Source of the DNA: Cricetomys ansorgei
Taxonomy: Eukaryota > Chordata > Mammalia > Rodentia > Nesomyidae
Direction: 5' to 3'
DNA length: 64,000 nucleotides
Assembly: GCA_026225945.1 (NCBI GenBank)
Contig: JAMJFZ010000175.1
Span: 1 to 64,000, forward strand
The stretch's first letter is position 1, and each line of letters starts with the position of its first letter. Below are positions 35,061-46,300 of this stretch, in pieces. The notes beneath the pieces were generated by a model, which saw only the letters and a list, made by a program, of their open reading frames with translations, was not told the origin of the DNA and did no database searches. A program made the translations under genes and the position numbers.

Positions 35061-36170
35061 ATTCATGAATGAACAAATGTAACACTTGAGTTTGAAAATA
35101 TCATAGATAGAAATAAGTTCACACTATTTGATGGAGAGTCCAAGTAACTAGCATTTTCTTTCCTGTCAAAATCATAATGGGGGGGGTGTTTGTGATCAAA
35201 CTTGAGCAGTGTCCTTAATGTAGTGACAGTCCAGCCAGTGGGAAACACTTGAAGGAAAAGTGTTGTGCTCTTAGAGTCATGAGGCAGAAGCCTGATTCTG
35301 ATGGTCCCAATAGACCAGGCTCAGCCACTTGTCCCAAATGACCAAGGAAGATATAATAGCAATAGAAGAAGAACATGAGTTTGTTTAGCCATAGCCATAT
35401 AGCAAACATGGACGCCAACATACTACTCTTGCCTTTGAGGTACCAAGAAGCACTTGAGGCTACATAACGAAGGAACAAAACTGGTCTGGGTGGTCATTAT
35501 CTTAGGAGCATCATGAGCCTGGCTGGTGACAAGAAAGCCACTGCTTACAGAGTAGTTTTGACTCTTATTGCAAAATATTTATTTGTCAGAGCTGTTATCT
35601 TGGAGCCCACAGTAACTGCAGGAAGGAAAGACTCAGAAAAAGAGCAATTCAGAGGGGCATGACGGTTAGTTAGGTCAACCACTGGTTCTTCTTTCAGGGT
35701 TAGGATATGACTGGAAACATGTAGATGCTGCTCTGGTGGTCTGCAACACCACATCTTAAATCTAGAAGCTACAATCTTTCTGCCTCCTCTTTCACGATGG
35801 TTTCTGAGTCTCGGGGAAGGGGCAGCCTGTGATATTGATGTCCCACCTGTGGGTGAGCATTATTCTCAAACTTTGGTCAGCGATGTTTCTGCATTAACCA
35901 CCACCTCCTTCACAAGCTTCTCTGATGATGTCTGAGAGCTGCGCTCATCTATGGGTATAGCGATATTAATTAGAGGAGGATTTCACAGTGTGCTCGTTTA
36001 GCAAAATAATAGTAGTAGGTCTGGGGAGGATCACAGTGGAACAGCGTCTTTTGGACAAGACAGGAGCACTGCACTGGTGAGGTCAAAGCGTCTGGGTTGC
36101 CCATACAAGATCTAGTTAGTCAACACTCCAGCATGCAAGAGAAAGGGGCCCACAGGCTGGAGATGTTGAC
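35061..36170. other. Right end of duplicated unit, no gene recognised
   Basis: Apparently unique sequence, seen once in the window. Short ORFs on both strands (such as 35215-35478) have no recognised domain. It ends abruptly at the junction with copy 2. Confidence 0.5.
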
Positions 36171-39100
36171 AGCCAATGATTGCTACATTGTCCACATAAG
36201 CACATCCAATAACCCAATTTTTAACATTTATTTTACTATGGTTTTTAATTTGTACTATTTATTTTAATTTGTGTGTGTGTGTGTGTGTGTGTGTTTGCAG
36301 GTGCCTTCAGAGGCCAGACAAGGGCATTGGATCCCCTGCAGCTGGGGTTACAGGTGGTTGTGAGCTACCTGCTGTGTCTGCTGGGAACTGAACCATCCTT
36401 TGGAAGCATCTCTGGAGACACTCTTAACCACCGAGCCCTCTCTCCTCCCCTTACGTGCTTCCTTAGGCATCCAGTGTTAAGTTTTTCACATTCATAGCTA
36501 AAATGTTTTTGAATTCTATAATTAAAAACCGATAATTATGCTTCAGGTAAAAACGAATTAATGTCAACCATAGCATCGCTGCTGTTGAGTGGAACCATAT
36601 GAACTGCCACCACAATTCTTTTTTTTTTTATTCTGTAAAATGGCAGTTATATATGGTTCAGCTCAATACATCCCAAGGGGGAAAGTCCTGGGCATAATTC
36701 ATAAACCTTTTTCATGACAAGATACATAGAGAATTATGACTAATGAAGAAAGAAGAGAAGGAAGACAGGAGCCAGATTTGCCTGCACCATGAAGGTGCAA
36801 ACCTCAGCACGTTTTATGTGTGTACCCTAGCATCCACTCTCATTTACCCAGCGTCTGTTTATAGCGGTCAGCAGTATCTCATCATGCTGATGTCATCAGA
36901 TACCAGGACATCATCATGCCCGCTTGCACACAGGGACACAGACATAAGCTTTCAAAACTTTGGCCGAAGCAGTTTTTTTATTGTTTCTCATGTAGAGTTT
37001 TAATTTTTTTTTACCTTCATTAATAACTGTCCTGGTTATTTTTTGGCTTTGCTTTTCAACTTGACACAAGCTAGAGTTATTTGGAAAGAGGGACCCTCGA
37101 GGGAGAAAATGCCTCTATACAACTGGCCTGTAGGCAAGCCTGTGGGGCCTTTTCTTGATTAGCCATTGATTCAGGAGGGCCCATTCACCGTGAGAAGAAC
37201 TACTCTGGGTTATTATTACCATCTTGAGTTATTTATAGAAGAAGGAAGGCTCACAGTCCACAGGGAACAAGCCAGGAAGCAACGTTCCTCTTTGGCCTCT
37301 GCTTCAGTTCCTGCTTCCAGGTTCTTGTGTTGAGTTCCTGCCCTTCGTGATGGACTACAGCGGTAAGCGGAAGTAAGCCTTTTCCTCCCGCAGGTTGCCT
37401 CTGGTCGTCCTGTTCGTCACTGTAACTCTAAAGATTATCTACATAAAGATACAGAAAATTCCAACTTGATCTTGACACTTCACTCCCGAGACGGCGTGTA
37501 GTTTTCCTCTAAAAGTCTCTCCTCCTGCTACCTTGGGAGTAAGCTAGCACGGTCTCTTGCCAGCACGTAGCTTCCTTCGTGCTCTCCTAGTACCTTCTTT
37601 AGACCTTCCCGCGCCTTGCTTCTGTTATTTGTTATCCGAATGCAGACCATGCTCTTAAAACTCTTCAGTTGCTTCAGTCTATGAAAACCAGCTCCCTATC
37701 AAGCTCCTCCCGGGCGGGCCCACGTGAGCTCAAATGGGATAAATTGTGCCCACCAGAAATACATACATTGAAAGTTTTACCCACAATGCCCGAGAATACG
37801 GTTTGATGTAATTATGGGAAGATGGGGTTTTTAGGGTGAACGCTGCCACGCTATGACCAGCGTCCTTACAACAGAAGACTAGGATACAGGCTGGGTCAGA
37901 GGGAATGCTACTTGAAGACACAAGAAGGCAACCACCTGCAACCCAACTAATAAGAGAGACCTCGTGGGGGGCGAACCCTGGCGAACATGTTGGCCTCAGA
38001 CATCTAGCTTCCAGAAAATTAGAAAGTTTAATTTTTGCTGTAGAAGTCACCCCTTCTATAGGACTCTGTGAGGGCAGCCCTGGCAACTAACGCAACCCAC
38101 TTTCAAGCCTGGGCTCATTTTATAACCCCCGTGCTCACTATGTTCCAGCAGTGGAAGCTTTCCTTTGGCTCTCTGAACTGTCTTACTCCTGTTTGCCATG
38201 GACTTGGCATACATACTCTCCCTACTTCCTTGAAGGTCCTTTGACCATTTCCTCTGGGTCTGGTTGATTCTTTTTTATTAAAAAAAATTAGATTATTTTA
38301 TGTGTGAGAGAGTTTTGCTTGCATGTATGTCTGTGTACCACAGGTATGCAGTGCCCACCAATGACGGAATTGGGTGTCAGATCACCTGGAACCAGAGCTA
38401 TGGACTCCTGTGAGCCATCACGTGGGTTCTGGGAACTCAAGGCAGGTCCTCTGAGAGAGCAAGCAAGTGCCCTTAACCTCTGAGTTATCTCTCTAACCTC
38501 TTCTTCTCTCTGTGACATCATACTTTCCTTCATCCAACTGTTGTGCCTGCCAAGGCGCTAATGCTCCTGAGCATGCAGTACTGTGTAAGCATGGCTCCTG
38601 GTCTCAGTGTTCCCCTGAGATAAACAGCTTTGTACTGTAATTTTCCTGTGACAGCTACCCATTGGCAAGAGGACTCTAGACCTCTTGGGAAGAGACTCTG
38701 TGGATATCAGAATGGAATGCCAGACACCAAGACGTGTAGCTTCGATTCTTGCCCTTCAAAGAAAAGACTGCTCGGTGGTGAGGAGTGCGGTTAGCTAGCA
38801 GTGGCTGTTAATTGGTTTGGACTCCCCTACCCTTTAAGCTAAGGCACTGGTCTCTTTGGGGGTGCCCCCCAAGCCGTGACAGCATTTCTGTCTAACACAG
38901 GAAAGCTTCCCTTCCCCAGTTCTGCTGCTTCCTAGCTCCTTTTGTGAGTTACTTGCCAATAATCTCTTTGCCTCCTAAATCTGTCTCTGCACCTGCTCTC
39001 CAGTGGACCGTGCTGGGATTTTGGAGCTAAGCATTGGACGCTGGTAGCTCTCATTCTCTTCTGTCACTGACTCCAGCAGGTGTTTAGCACTGATTCTGGC

Positions 39101-42039
39101 CAGTGTCAGCGGTATGTATGCACTATCACCCTGGCTGCTGGGGGACAAGGAAATAATCCCTGTTTGGATCATGAATCGAATAAGCTTGTGTTCCTTGCTA
39201 TTCTTCTCAGCACTGAATATACACTGGCGTCATATAAATGAGTTGAATGTTTCCACAGGATTTCTGAATGAAGTATTCGTTCAAATAGTCAAGAGTGAGA
39301 CTGAGGTCAAGGTCACTAAATCCGTTTCCCATTAGCCGGTTGCCTTCAGTAACGCTAGCTAGTTAAAAATGGGCAGTCAGCTGGTTATACTCGAACTCCT
39401 TAAGCCCCTTACCACGCACACGTCGTCACTTCTCACTGCCTCACTCACATAAACAGTGTACATGCCGTGTCAGGAGGAGGAGTGTTAACATGGTTAGTGA
39501 TAAGGAAGGTGCCCGAATTGAAGTCACGAGTGGAGGGAAATGGCTGTTGCTTTCTGCTATGGAAGCATCTTTTCTAATTCATTACTAGAAAAAACCAATA
39601 ATCCATAGCCAGGTGTGGCTCTGCAACCTGTCATCCCCACATTCAGGAGCCGGGGCAGGAGGATTACCACCAACCCAAGGCATTCAGGGCTATGTAGTAA
39701 GCTCAAGGCCAGCTCTATGTGAGGGGCTGGGAAGATGACTGGGGAAGCACCTGCCGTGCAGGGTTCCAGCAAGGTCAGATCAGGGCTTCAGGACTCACAC
39801 TGGAAAGCTGGTTGTGGCTGAATGCACTTTTAACCTCAGCACTGAGTGGAGACTGGAGGATTGGTGGGACTTGCTGGCCAGGCAGTCTAGCTGAAAAACA
39901 CCAAGCTCCAGGTTCATCGGGAGACCCTGTCTCAAGGGAATAAGGGAAAAAGTGGTGGACGATGACACCTGATGCCCTCTTTGGATTTCCACATGTACTA
40001 GCATAAGTACAGGCACGTGCACACATACAAACACACATGTACATACACACACACGTATATACACACGCATACACACACGCACACACACATACACACACAT
40101 GCATATACACACATACACACACATGCACACACACATAGACGTACACACACATACAAATGCACACACACACACACACATGCACATACACACACATACACAC
40201 ATGCATACACACACAGACATACACACACATGCACATGCACACACACACATACACACATATGCACACACATACACATATATGCACACACATACACACACAC
40301 ATGCACATGTACACACACACAGACATACATACACATGCACACACACATACACACACTTGCGTACACACATACACATGCACACACATACACATACACCATA
40401 TACAAAAAAAGGAAGAAGAGGAGGAGGAAGAGGAGGAAACAAAAGCAATAATCCCCAAGTTACCCATTCACCCATTCATTCATGAAGTACTTGCAGACCG
40501 GCAGAGAGTTGCGAGTCACCCCTCATTGAATCCATCTTGAGCTACACCCACAGTTCAATATTTTAAAGAAATCCATGCGCAGTTTCTTTAGTAGCACCTG
40601 CCAGGCAGACACCTCTGGAGGTCTACAGAACTGTTCATGCTTATTCTCTCTCCTATTTAACCTTCCTCCCTCTGTGTTAAAAACATCCTGACCTGTGTAG
40701 TAGAGTGGAGAGCAGAGGGCTCCTGGGTTAGACAATCCAAGAGGGTTTAATCTATGTTCTCCATTGACGGGCTGTATGACCTTGTACAGTTACTTAGTCT
40801 CTCTGAGTTGTAACTCATATTATGGTGAAACGAATTAAACAGTAGTACATATCATCTAGAGCTATTGCAAAGTTGAAATGAAATAAAACCTATACGTACC
40901 TGCCTGCTTTCTTGAGTTCTTTATTTCCCCATTGATGTGGGAAATATTTTTACTTTTTATTTTTCTAGTTCCAGGATAAATGAAACTTGTACTGAAACAA
41001 AATATGTTCCCATCAGAACTATGTGTCTTTGTAAGCAGACTCTTGGAATAATTTCTGCTTGAACTCCATCAGCAAATAAGACTTTGAACAATGCTGTTTT
41101 TCTTTAATAATGCGATTATGTCCAGTCTGTTGAAGTCCAAAGGTCTCTAAGGTAAAAACAGCTGATGCAATTTGACTGTCTGTTAGCCCAAGAAAGACCT
41201 TTCTTGATAATCTTTGAAAAATGTTTTAAAGATTTATTATTTTTATGTGTGTGTACCTGTATGAGTTTATGTGCACCACATGTGCACAGTAGGCCACGGG
41301 GGGCCAGGAGAGAGAATGCATGATCCCCTATAACTGAAGTTCCAGTCAGTCGTGAGCTACCATGTGGATGCTGAGAACTGAACCTGGGTCCTCAAGAACA
41401 AGAAGCAAGAACAAGTTTCAAGGGATCTGACTTCCTCTTCTGACCTCCACAGCACCAGGCATATACATGGTACACAGACACGCATGCAAAACAAACACTC
41501 ATACACATAAAATAAAAATAAATCTTTTAGCCAGGAGGTGGTGGCACATGCCTGTAACAGCACTCGGGAAGGCAGAGACAGGTGGGTCTGTGAGTTTGAG
41601 GCCAGCCTGCTTTACAGAGCAAGTTCCAGGACAGCCAGGGCTCTACAGAGAAACACTGTCTCGAAAAACAAAACAAAACAAAACAAAAAAATCTTTTCAA
41701 ACCATGATCAATGCATCTACTTCCACACTCCACTGGAGTCTTGAAGCAGAGATTCTCTACCAGCCTGACTTCCCAGTTCAGCCCCAGTCCTGCCACGCGT
41801 AATTGGCTTTCTGATTCTAAGTCAGATCCAAAGTTTCATCTGGCTTCACATGGCAGCTCTCTAGAGCGTCCGCTATTTTTCTTGAGAAGAGGATTTGAGA
41901 TACGCAAGGTTACTAAATCAATCCACAGGAGACTTGTCAAGTTTGTCAAGTTTGAAAAGGTCAGGAACAATCCTTGGCCCCGCATCGATAAATGAGAAAA
42001 CATTTGGCAGAGACTGAGGCGGGTGGAGGAGACCCGTAG

Positions 42040-42094
42040 AGAAAAAGAAAGAAAAGCCCAAACAAACAAACACTGAACTCAGAAGGTGTATAAG
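42040..42094 (+). promoter_or_regulatory. A-rich element and TATA-like box of lipocalin copy 2
   Basis: TATAAG lies at 42089-42094. The A-rich stretch before it reads cccaaacaaacaaacac, where copy 1 has cccaaacacacac, and the segment between A-rich tract and TATA is 4 bp longer. Length variation of this A-rich tract is a known difference among mouse Mup genes. Confidence 0.5.
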
Positions 42095-43526
42095 AACAAG
42101 GGCCTGGGAGGGTAGAATGCAGCACCAACAGGGGAAGACTCAGTCCTGACCGAGAGAAGATTCTATTCCCTACCAAAAATGAAGCTGCTGCTGCTGTTCC
42201 TGGGGTTGGGACTGACCCTAGTCTGTGTTGGTACAGAAGGAACTAGTTCTGAAGAGAACTTTGATCCAGAAAAGGTAGACTTGTGGGGAATGGTAATGTC
42301 TGACTCAGAGGGTGCTTTGGGGAACCCGGAGCCAGGTGGGACCTTTGAAGGGAGGGGTGCAGCTCCTCAATCTATTAGACAGAAGAGTGGCTTCAGAGCT
42401 TGAAGTAAGATCAGTTGCATGCTAGTCAGATCTATCAATACTCGAGGAACCTTCATTTTCACCGGGAGACAGGAACAGGGTCTTAAGTATTGTGCCAACT
42501 GATGTGAGATCTAATCCCATGTACACTCTTGCCCTGGCCCATAGGCCGGAGTTCAAGTTGAAACATGTCTGTGTGGTGTCCCCGCCCTTTCTGTTTTAAC
42601 CGTTCACTTACCTATTACAGTTTGAGGGGAAATGGTACACCATTGCCTTGGCCGCTAACAAAAGAGACAAGATAGAAGACGGAGGCAGCATGAGAGTGTT
42701 TGTGGAGTCCACCCATGTCTACAAGAACGACTCCTTAGAATTTAAATTCCATACCAAGTAAGTTTGGTGCTCTTAGCTGAGAGAGAGGAAACGGAAGCCT
42801 GGCGTGATCTCAGGCACGTGCGTGCGTGCACACACACACACACACACACAGTGTCCCTCACAGCATGTACGTGGACACACACACACTGAGTCTGTAGCCA
42901 AAATGACAGTCCCTCATCTGAAAGGAATCAAGATTTAATACCCAGGTTTTTTCCAAGAGTCAGAGGCAAGAGGTGGAGACAGGAATCCATTCCCTGGGAG
43001 TGCAATAAACAAAGTGCGGAGACATTTCCTTAACCATAAGTAACGAGACATGTAGCATAGCTTGAGTATATGATCTCAAATGAAATGTTTCTTATTAGTT
43101 GTTAGCCAAAGACATTCAGCCCTTTCTACCCACATTTTCCTGCAGTAAAAGGGGATAATAATAACTCTCCTCTATGGATTTGGGGGCCATGCCGGGCAAC
43201 ATTTGCAAAGCACTAATTTGAGGCAGATGGCAGGCATCTGGCTGATGATCTGCACAGGTTGCTGAAACAGCGGCAGTGACTCTGGGGGGAGGGAGTCACA
43301 GTTGTAACAGGGATGCAGAGCGTTGTCATTCTTTTCAAAATGAAATAGGCAAATATGTAATTCCCGAAGTATCAAATGTAAGTGAGATTATACAAATAAA
43401 AGCTTTTTGTTAATTTTACAAAACTATTCAAAAGTTAAATGGAGTCAGGAACTGGAGATAGGGGTAGAGGATGAGGAAGCTGGGCACGTCAATATCCCTT
43501 AAATACCAGCTCACTCTCTTTTACAG

Positions 43527-43596
43527 AGAAGATGGAGAGTGCACCGAACACATGTAGTCTGTGACAAAATAGGAAAGAATAAATATTATGCTGACT
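43527..43596 (+). pseudogene. Disabled exon 3 of lipocalin copy 2
   Basis: The acceptor ttttacag and the donor gtaagt are intact, but the exon is one base short and contains the in-frame TAG at 43555-43557. Near the donor, gctgac replaces acctac of copy 1, so the exon carries at least two separate clusters of change. Confidence 0.85.
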
Positions 43597-43656
43597 GTAA
43601 GTATATAAAGTATATAAAGTATCTACAAGGAATTTAGTAAATCATAACATCTTCAG

Positions 43657-43875
43657 AGTGTGTGTGTGTGTGTGTGTGCATGTGTGTGTGTGTGTGTGTG
43701 TGTGCATGTGTGTGTGTGTGCATGTGTGTGTGTGTGTGTGTGTGCATGTGTGTGTGTGTGTGCATGTGTATGTGTGTTTGAATCTCTGTGTGTGTGTGCA
43801 TGTGTGTGTGTGTGTGTGTGTGCATGTGTATGTGTGTTTGAATCTCTCTCTCTGCGTGTGTGTGTGTGTGTGTGT

Positions 43876-43914
<39 letters not shown>

Positions 43915-43946
43915 AATCTGTGTGTGTGTGTGTGTGTGTGTGTGCA
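43657..43946 (+). repeat. (TG)n microsatellite in lipocalin intron 3, expanded allele (copy 2)
   Basis: About 290 bp of TG repeats carry recurring gcatg and ttgaatct interruptions. Blocks such as gcatgtgtatgtgtgtttga appear more than once, so growth was by duplication of compound blocks rather than only by slippage. This makes intron 3 897 nt against 729 in copy 1. Confidence 0.9.
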
Positions 43947-46036
43947 TGTTTTGCTGGGGACTGAACTCAGGGCCTTGTACATACTAGTCAAACTCTCCAC
44001 TACTGAACTATGCCCGCAGCCCTCTTCAGAATCTCAACCATTTCCTGATCATTGTTTATGTAGCTAACATGATAGGGTCTTCTACTTGCTAGCATCCTTC
44101 CTGCCATCTATCTGATTCTGCCCAGTGGCTACCCACCACCAGTGCACATCACTCAGGATTCAGCAGCAGGTATTTGCTGCAGCGAGCTCATCACAGACAA
44201 GAGACACGTCCCTGGAAGCTGCTGAGGGAGGAAGAGAGGCCTCAGGGGGATGGTGGTGGCTAAATTGCTGCTGTGGCCAAGTTCACCAGTGGTCAAACTA
44301 TCAGTGTCCTTTTTCTTAGAAATTACTTCGTGAATTCCGGAAAGCTACAGATGGAAAGCATCAGACGTTTTCACCCATCTCTCTCCAGGATATGCATTTT
44401 AATTTTTCATATGTGGGATGAAACAGGTAAAAGGGTTTCCATTATTTCCTGTGGACGAAAGGGTTTCTGAACTGTGTTCTATTTCCTCCACAGATGACGG
44501 ACATAATGAATTCTCTGTACTCGAAACAGACTATGATAATTATATTGTGTATCATCTCATTAATTTGAACAATGGGGACACATTCGAGATGTTGGAACTC
44601 CATGGTAGGGTATTTTCACATACATACTGATCTTGGGGTGGCTCTAGGATGTCTTCCCAGTCTGGTCCCGCACTGCCTCTCACCCCCTGAAGGCAGATGC
44701 TCACCTTTGTCATCCCTCAGGCTCAATGATGGGAGGACTCCGAAATCTCTCAGTATTCCAGATAGTTTCCGGACAGACCATATCCGTGCCTGTCAATCAT
44801 GTTGTCCATCATTGTCATCCTTATAGAGGAGCCCTGTGCCCTCGTTCAGCTCTGTGGTCCATGCAGGAGATGCACTCACCACTGTCATCGTTGCTCTCTT
44901 CACAGGCAGAAACGAAGATTTGCCTCCAGAGATCAAGGAAAAGTTTGTGGATATATGCCAAGAATATGGAATCGACGAAGATCATATAATTGACCTAACC
45001 AAGGAAGGTAAGTCAGGATTCATCTGTTTTTTTTCTTCCTGATTTTTATGTCATAGAAGGGGCAAACCCAAGGGAATGGCGGTCAGCCATTTGTTGCAAG
45101 CTGGAGAAGCATCTGATTTCTTTGAGGGATATAAGGTAGACTTGGTACCTGAACATGTTCTTGTTCCTACCTTACAGATCGATGTCTCCAGGCCCGAGAT
45201 GGAGGAAACGCCTGAGCCTCCAGGTGGGCTATCTCCAGTGCAAGCAAGGAGGAGGTGGGCAGGGCTAAGGTCCTTCCAGAAGCATTAGTATTGTGCCTCA
45301 AAATTACAGTAAAAATCATTTGATAAGGAACCTTTGAGGAGAGCCTGTAAATTGGTTTCGAATGATCTGGGTTTGTGATCTAGTCCCACCATGAGCTTTT
45401 AAGCAAGTGATCCAAGCAATCAAACAAGAAAACAAGAACGTGTACTTTACGTGTCTATATGGTTGTGTAAAAAGGGCTCGGCAGTGAGAAAAATGTGATT
45501 AAGAGTTAATGTTTGAAATAGAAAGAGTTCAAAGACGTGAGGACAGGTACTCAGCAGCATCTGTGGTCCACTTCCCTCCCTTTCCTGGTGAAACCATCTT
45601 CCTTTGAACTCTGTACAAACTTGGCTTCTCACCTGGGAGCGGACCTGTCTGATAGCCTGTGCTGCGGTCTGGAGAACAGACTGTGAGTCCCTTCATGTGT
45701 CCCTTCTCTCTCGGATAATGTGTACAAGTCTTACAAGGTAGCCCAGGCTTTTATCACTGTTCCTCAATTTGCTGAAAACTCTTCAGAGCTTTTTATGCCA
45801 AAGAGAGGGAGAACAAGCCTCAGCTCCTTCATCACTTCCTTTTATTTTCCATATATCATAAGTAAGGAAAAAGTCATCTTTGTGCCCCGTATTCTGGCAA
45901 ATGACATCGGTTAGACTGCAGGGAAAGATCTGTTTCTTCACCCTTTGTTCTATACAACAGAATGTCTCTGTATCTTGAAGTCAATCCAAGCCGTGCTTTA
46001 AAGAGTTTCTGTGTTCTTTCTCCCTGGCTCATTCAG

Positions 46037-46300
46037 CGTTGAGTGGAGACTTCTCATCTGGACCCCAGCATCAACCCTTCCTGTCCGCACAGCATCCTGT
46101 GATGAATGTGTGGTCGGATTCCCATCGGTGTCCCACAGGAAATCATGATACCCTAGTCTCCAAGATCTTCCCTAATTACCCTGGGTGACTCATCAAGAAT
46201 CAAAGGCTTTCTTTAAATTTCTTTTCTGCCATACCCATGACAATTCCCCATGAATGAATGTCTTCCTCTTCCTGTTCAATAAATGATTACCCTTGCAGTA
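46037..46300 (+). other. Lipocalin copy 2, exon 7 (3' UTR) with poly(A) signal
   Basis: This is the counterpart of the copy-1 3' UTR exon, nearly identical, with AATAAA at 46278-46283. The poly(A) signal and acceptor are intact, so the pseudogene could still be transcribed and processed. Confidence 0.7.

Larger units (their letters stand above)
5700..36170. repeat. Tandem segmental duplication, copy 1 (30.5-kb unit)
   Basis: The sequence from 5700 onward recurs in the same order and orientation from 36171, with a start-to-start distance of 30,471 bp. Matching landmarks include the B3 SINE, the lipocalin exons, the keratin-18 pseudogene and many unique stretches. Between copies I see a few substitutions and short indels per kilobase, apart from microsatellites that differ in length. 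This is the only complete unit in the window. It holds one lipocalin gene (11709-15660) and a keratin pseudogene (25978-27480). Large tandem units each carrying a lipocalin gene are known from the mouse Mup cluster; the comparison is inference. Confidence 0.95.
42179..45215 (+). pseudogene. MUP-like lipocalin, copy 2, frameshifted in exon 3
   Basis: The exon layout is the same as in copy 1: 42179-42274, 42621-42757, 43527-43596, 44494-44604, 44906-45007, and 45178 to the TGA at 45213-45215. All splice dinucleotides are kept. Exon 3 is 70 nt instead of 71: tgc in copy 1 is replaced by ac after the Thr-Glu codons, giving a TAG at 43555-43557 after 87 residues. The predicted product loses everything after the first disulphide cysteine, and the stop lies well upstream of later exon junctions, so nonsense-mediated decay is likely. 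Other changes against copy 1 are Thr44 to Ala, Thr100-Tyr101 to Ala-Asp (in the copy-1 frame), Arg105 to His, Ile110 to Val and Tyr138 to His. Exons 1, 5 and 6 are identical. An assembly error is possible, so expression status is open. Confidence 0.82.

Noticed and set aside
34549..35085. 178-codon minus-strand ORF and three 145-163-codon plus-strand ORFs
   Set aside because: They are frames of a (GGAT)n tetranucleotide array with no complex sequence.
35215..35754. Possible membrane protein ORF on the minus strand near the unit end
   Set aside because: Hydrophobic stretches are short and no family could be recognised; no start, splice or poly(A) context supports a gene.
44836..45042. ORFs running through lipocalin exon 5 into introns (also 14195-14401)
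   Set aside because: These are exon plus intron read-through. The exon has clear AG acceptor and GT donor sites and joins in phase with its neighbours.
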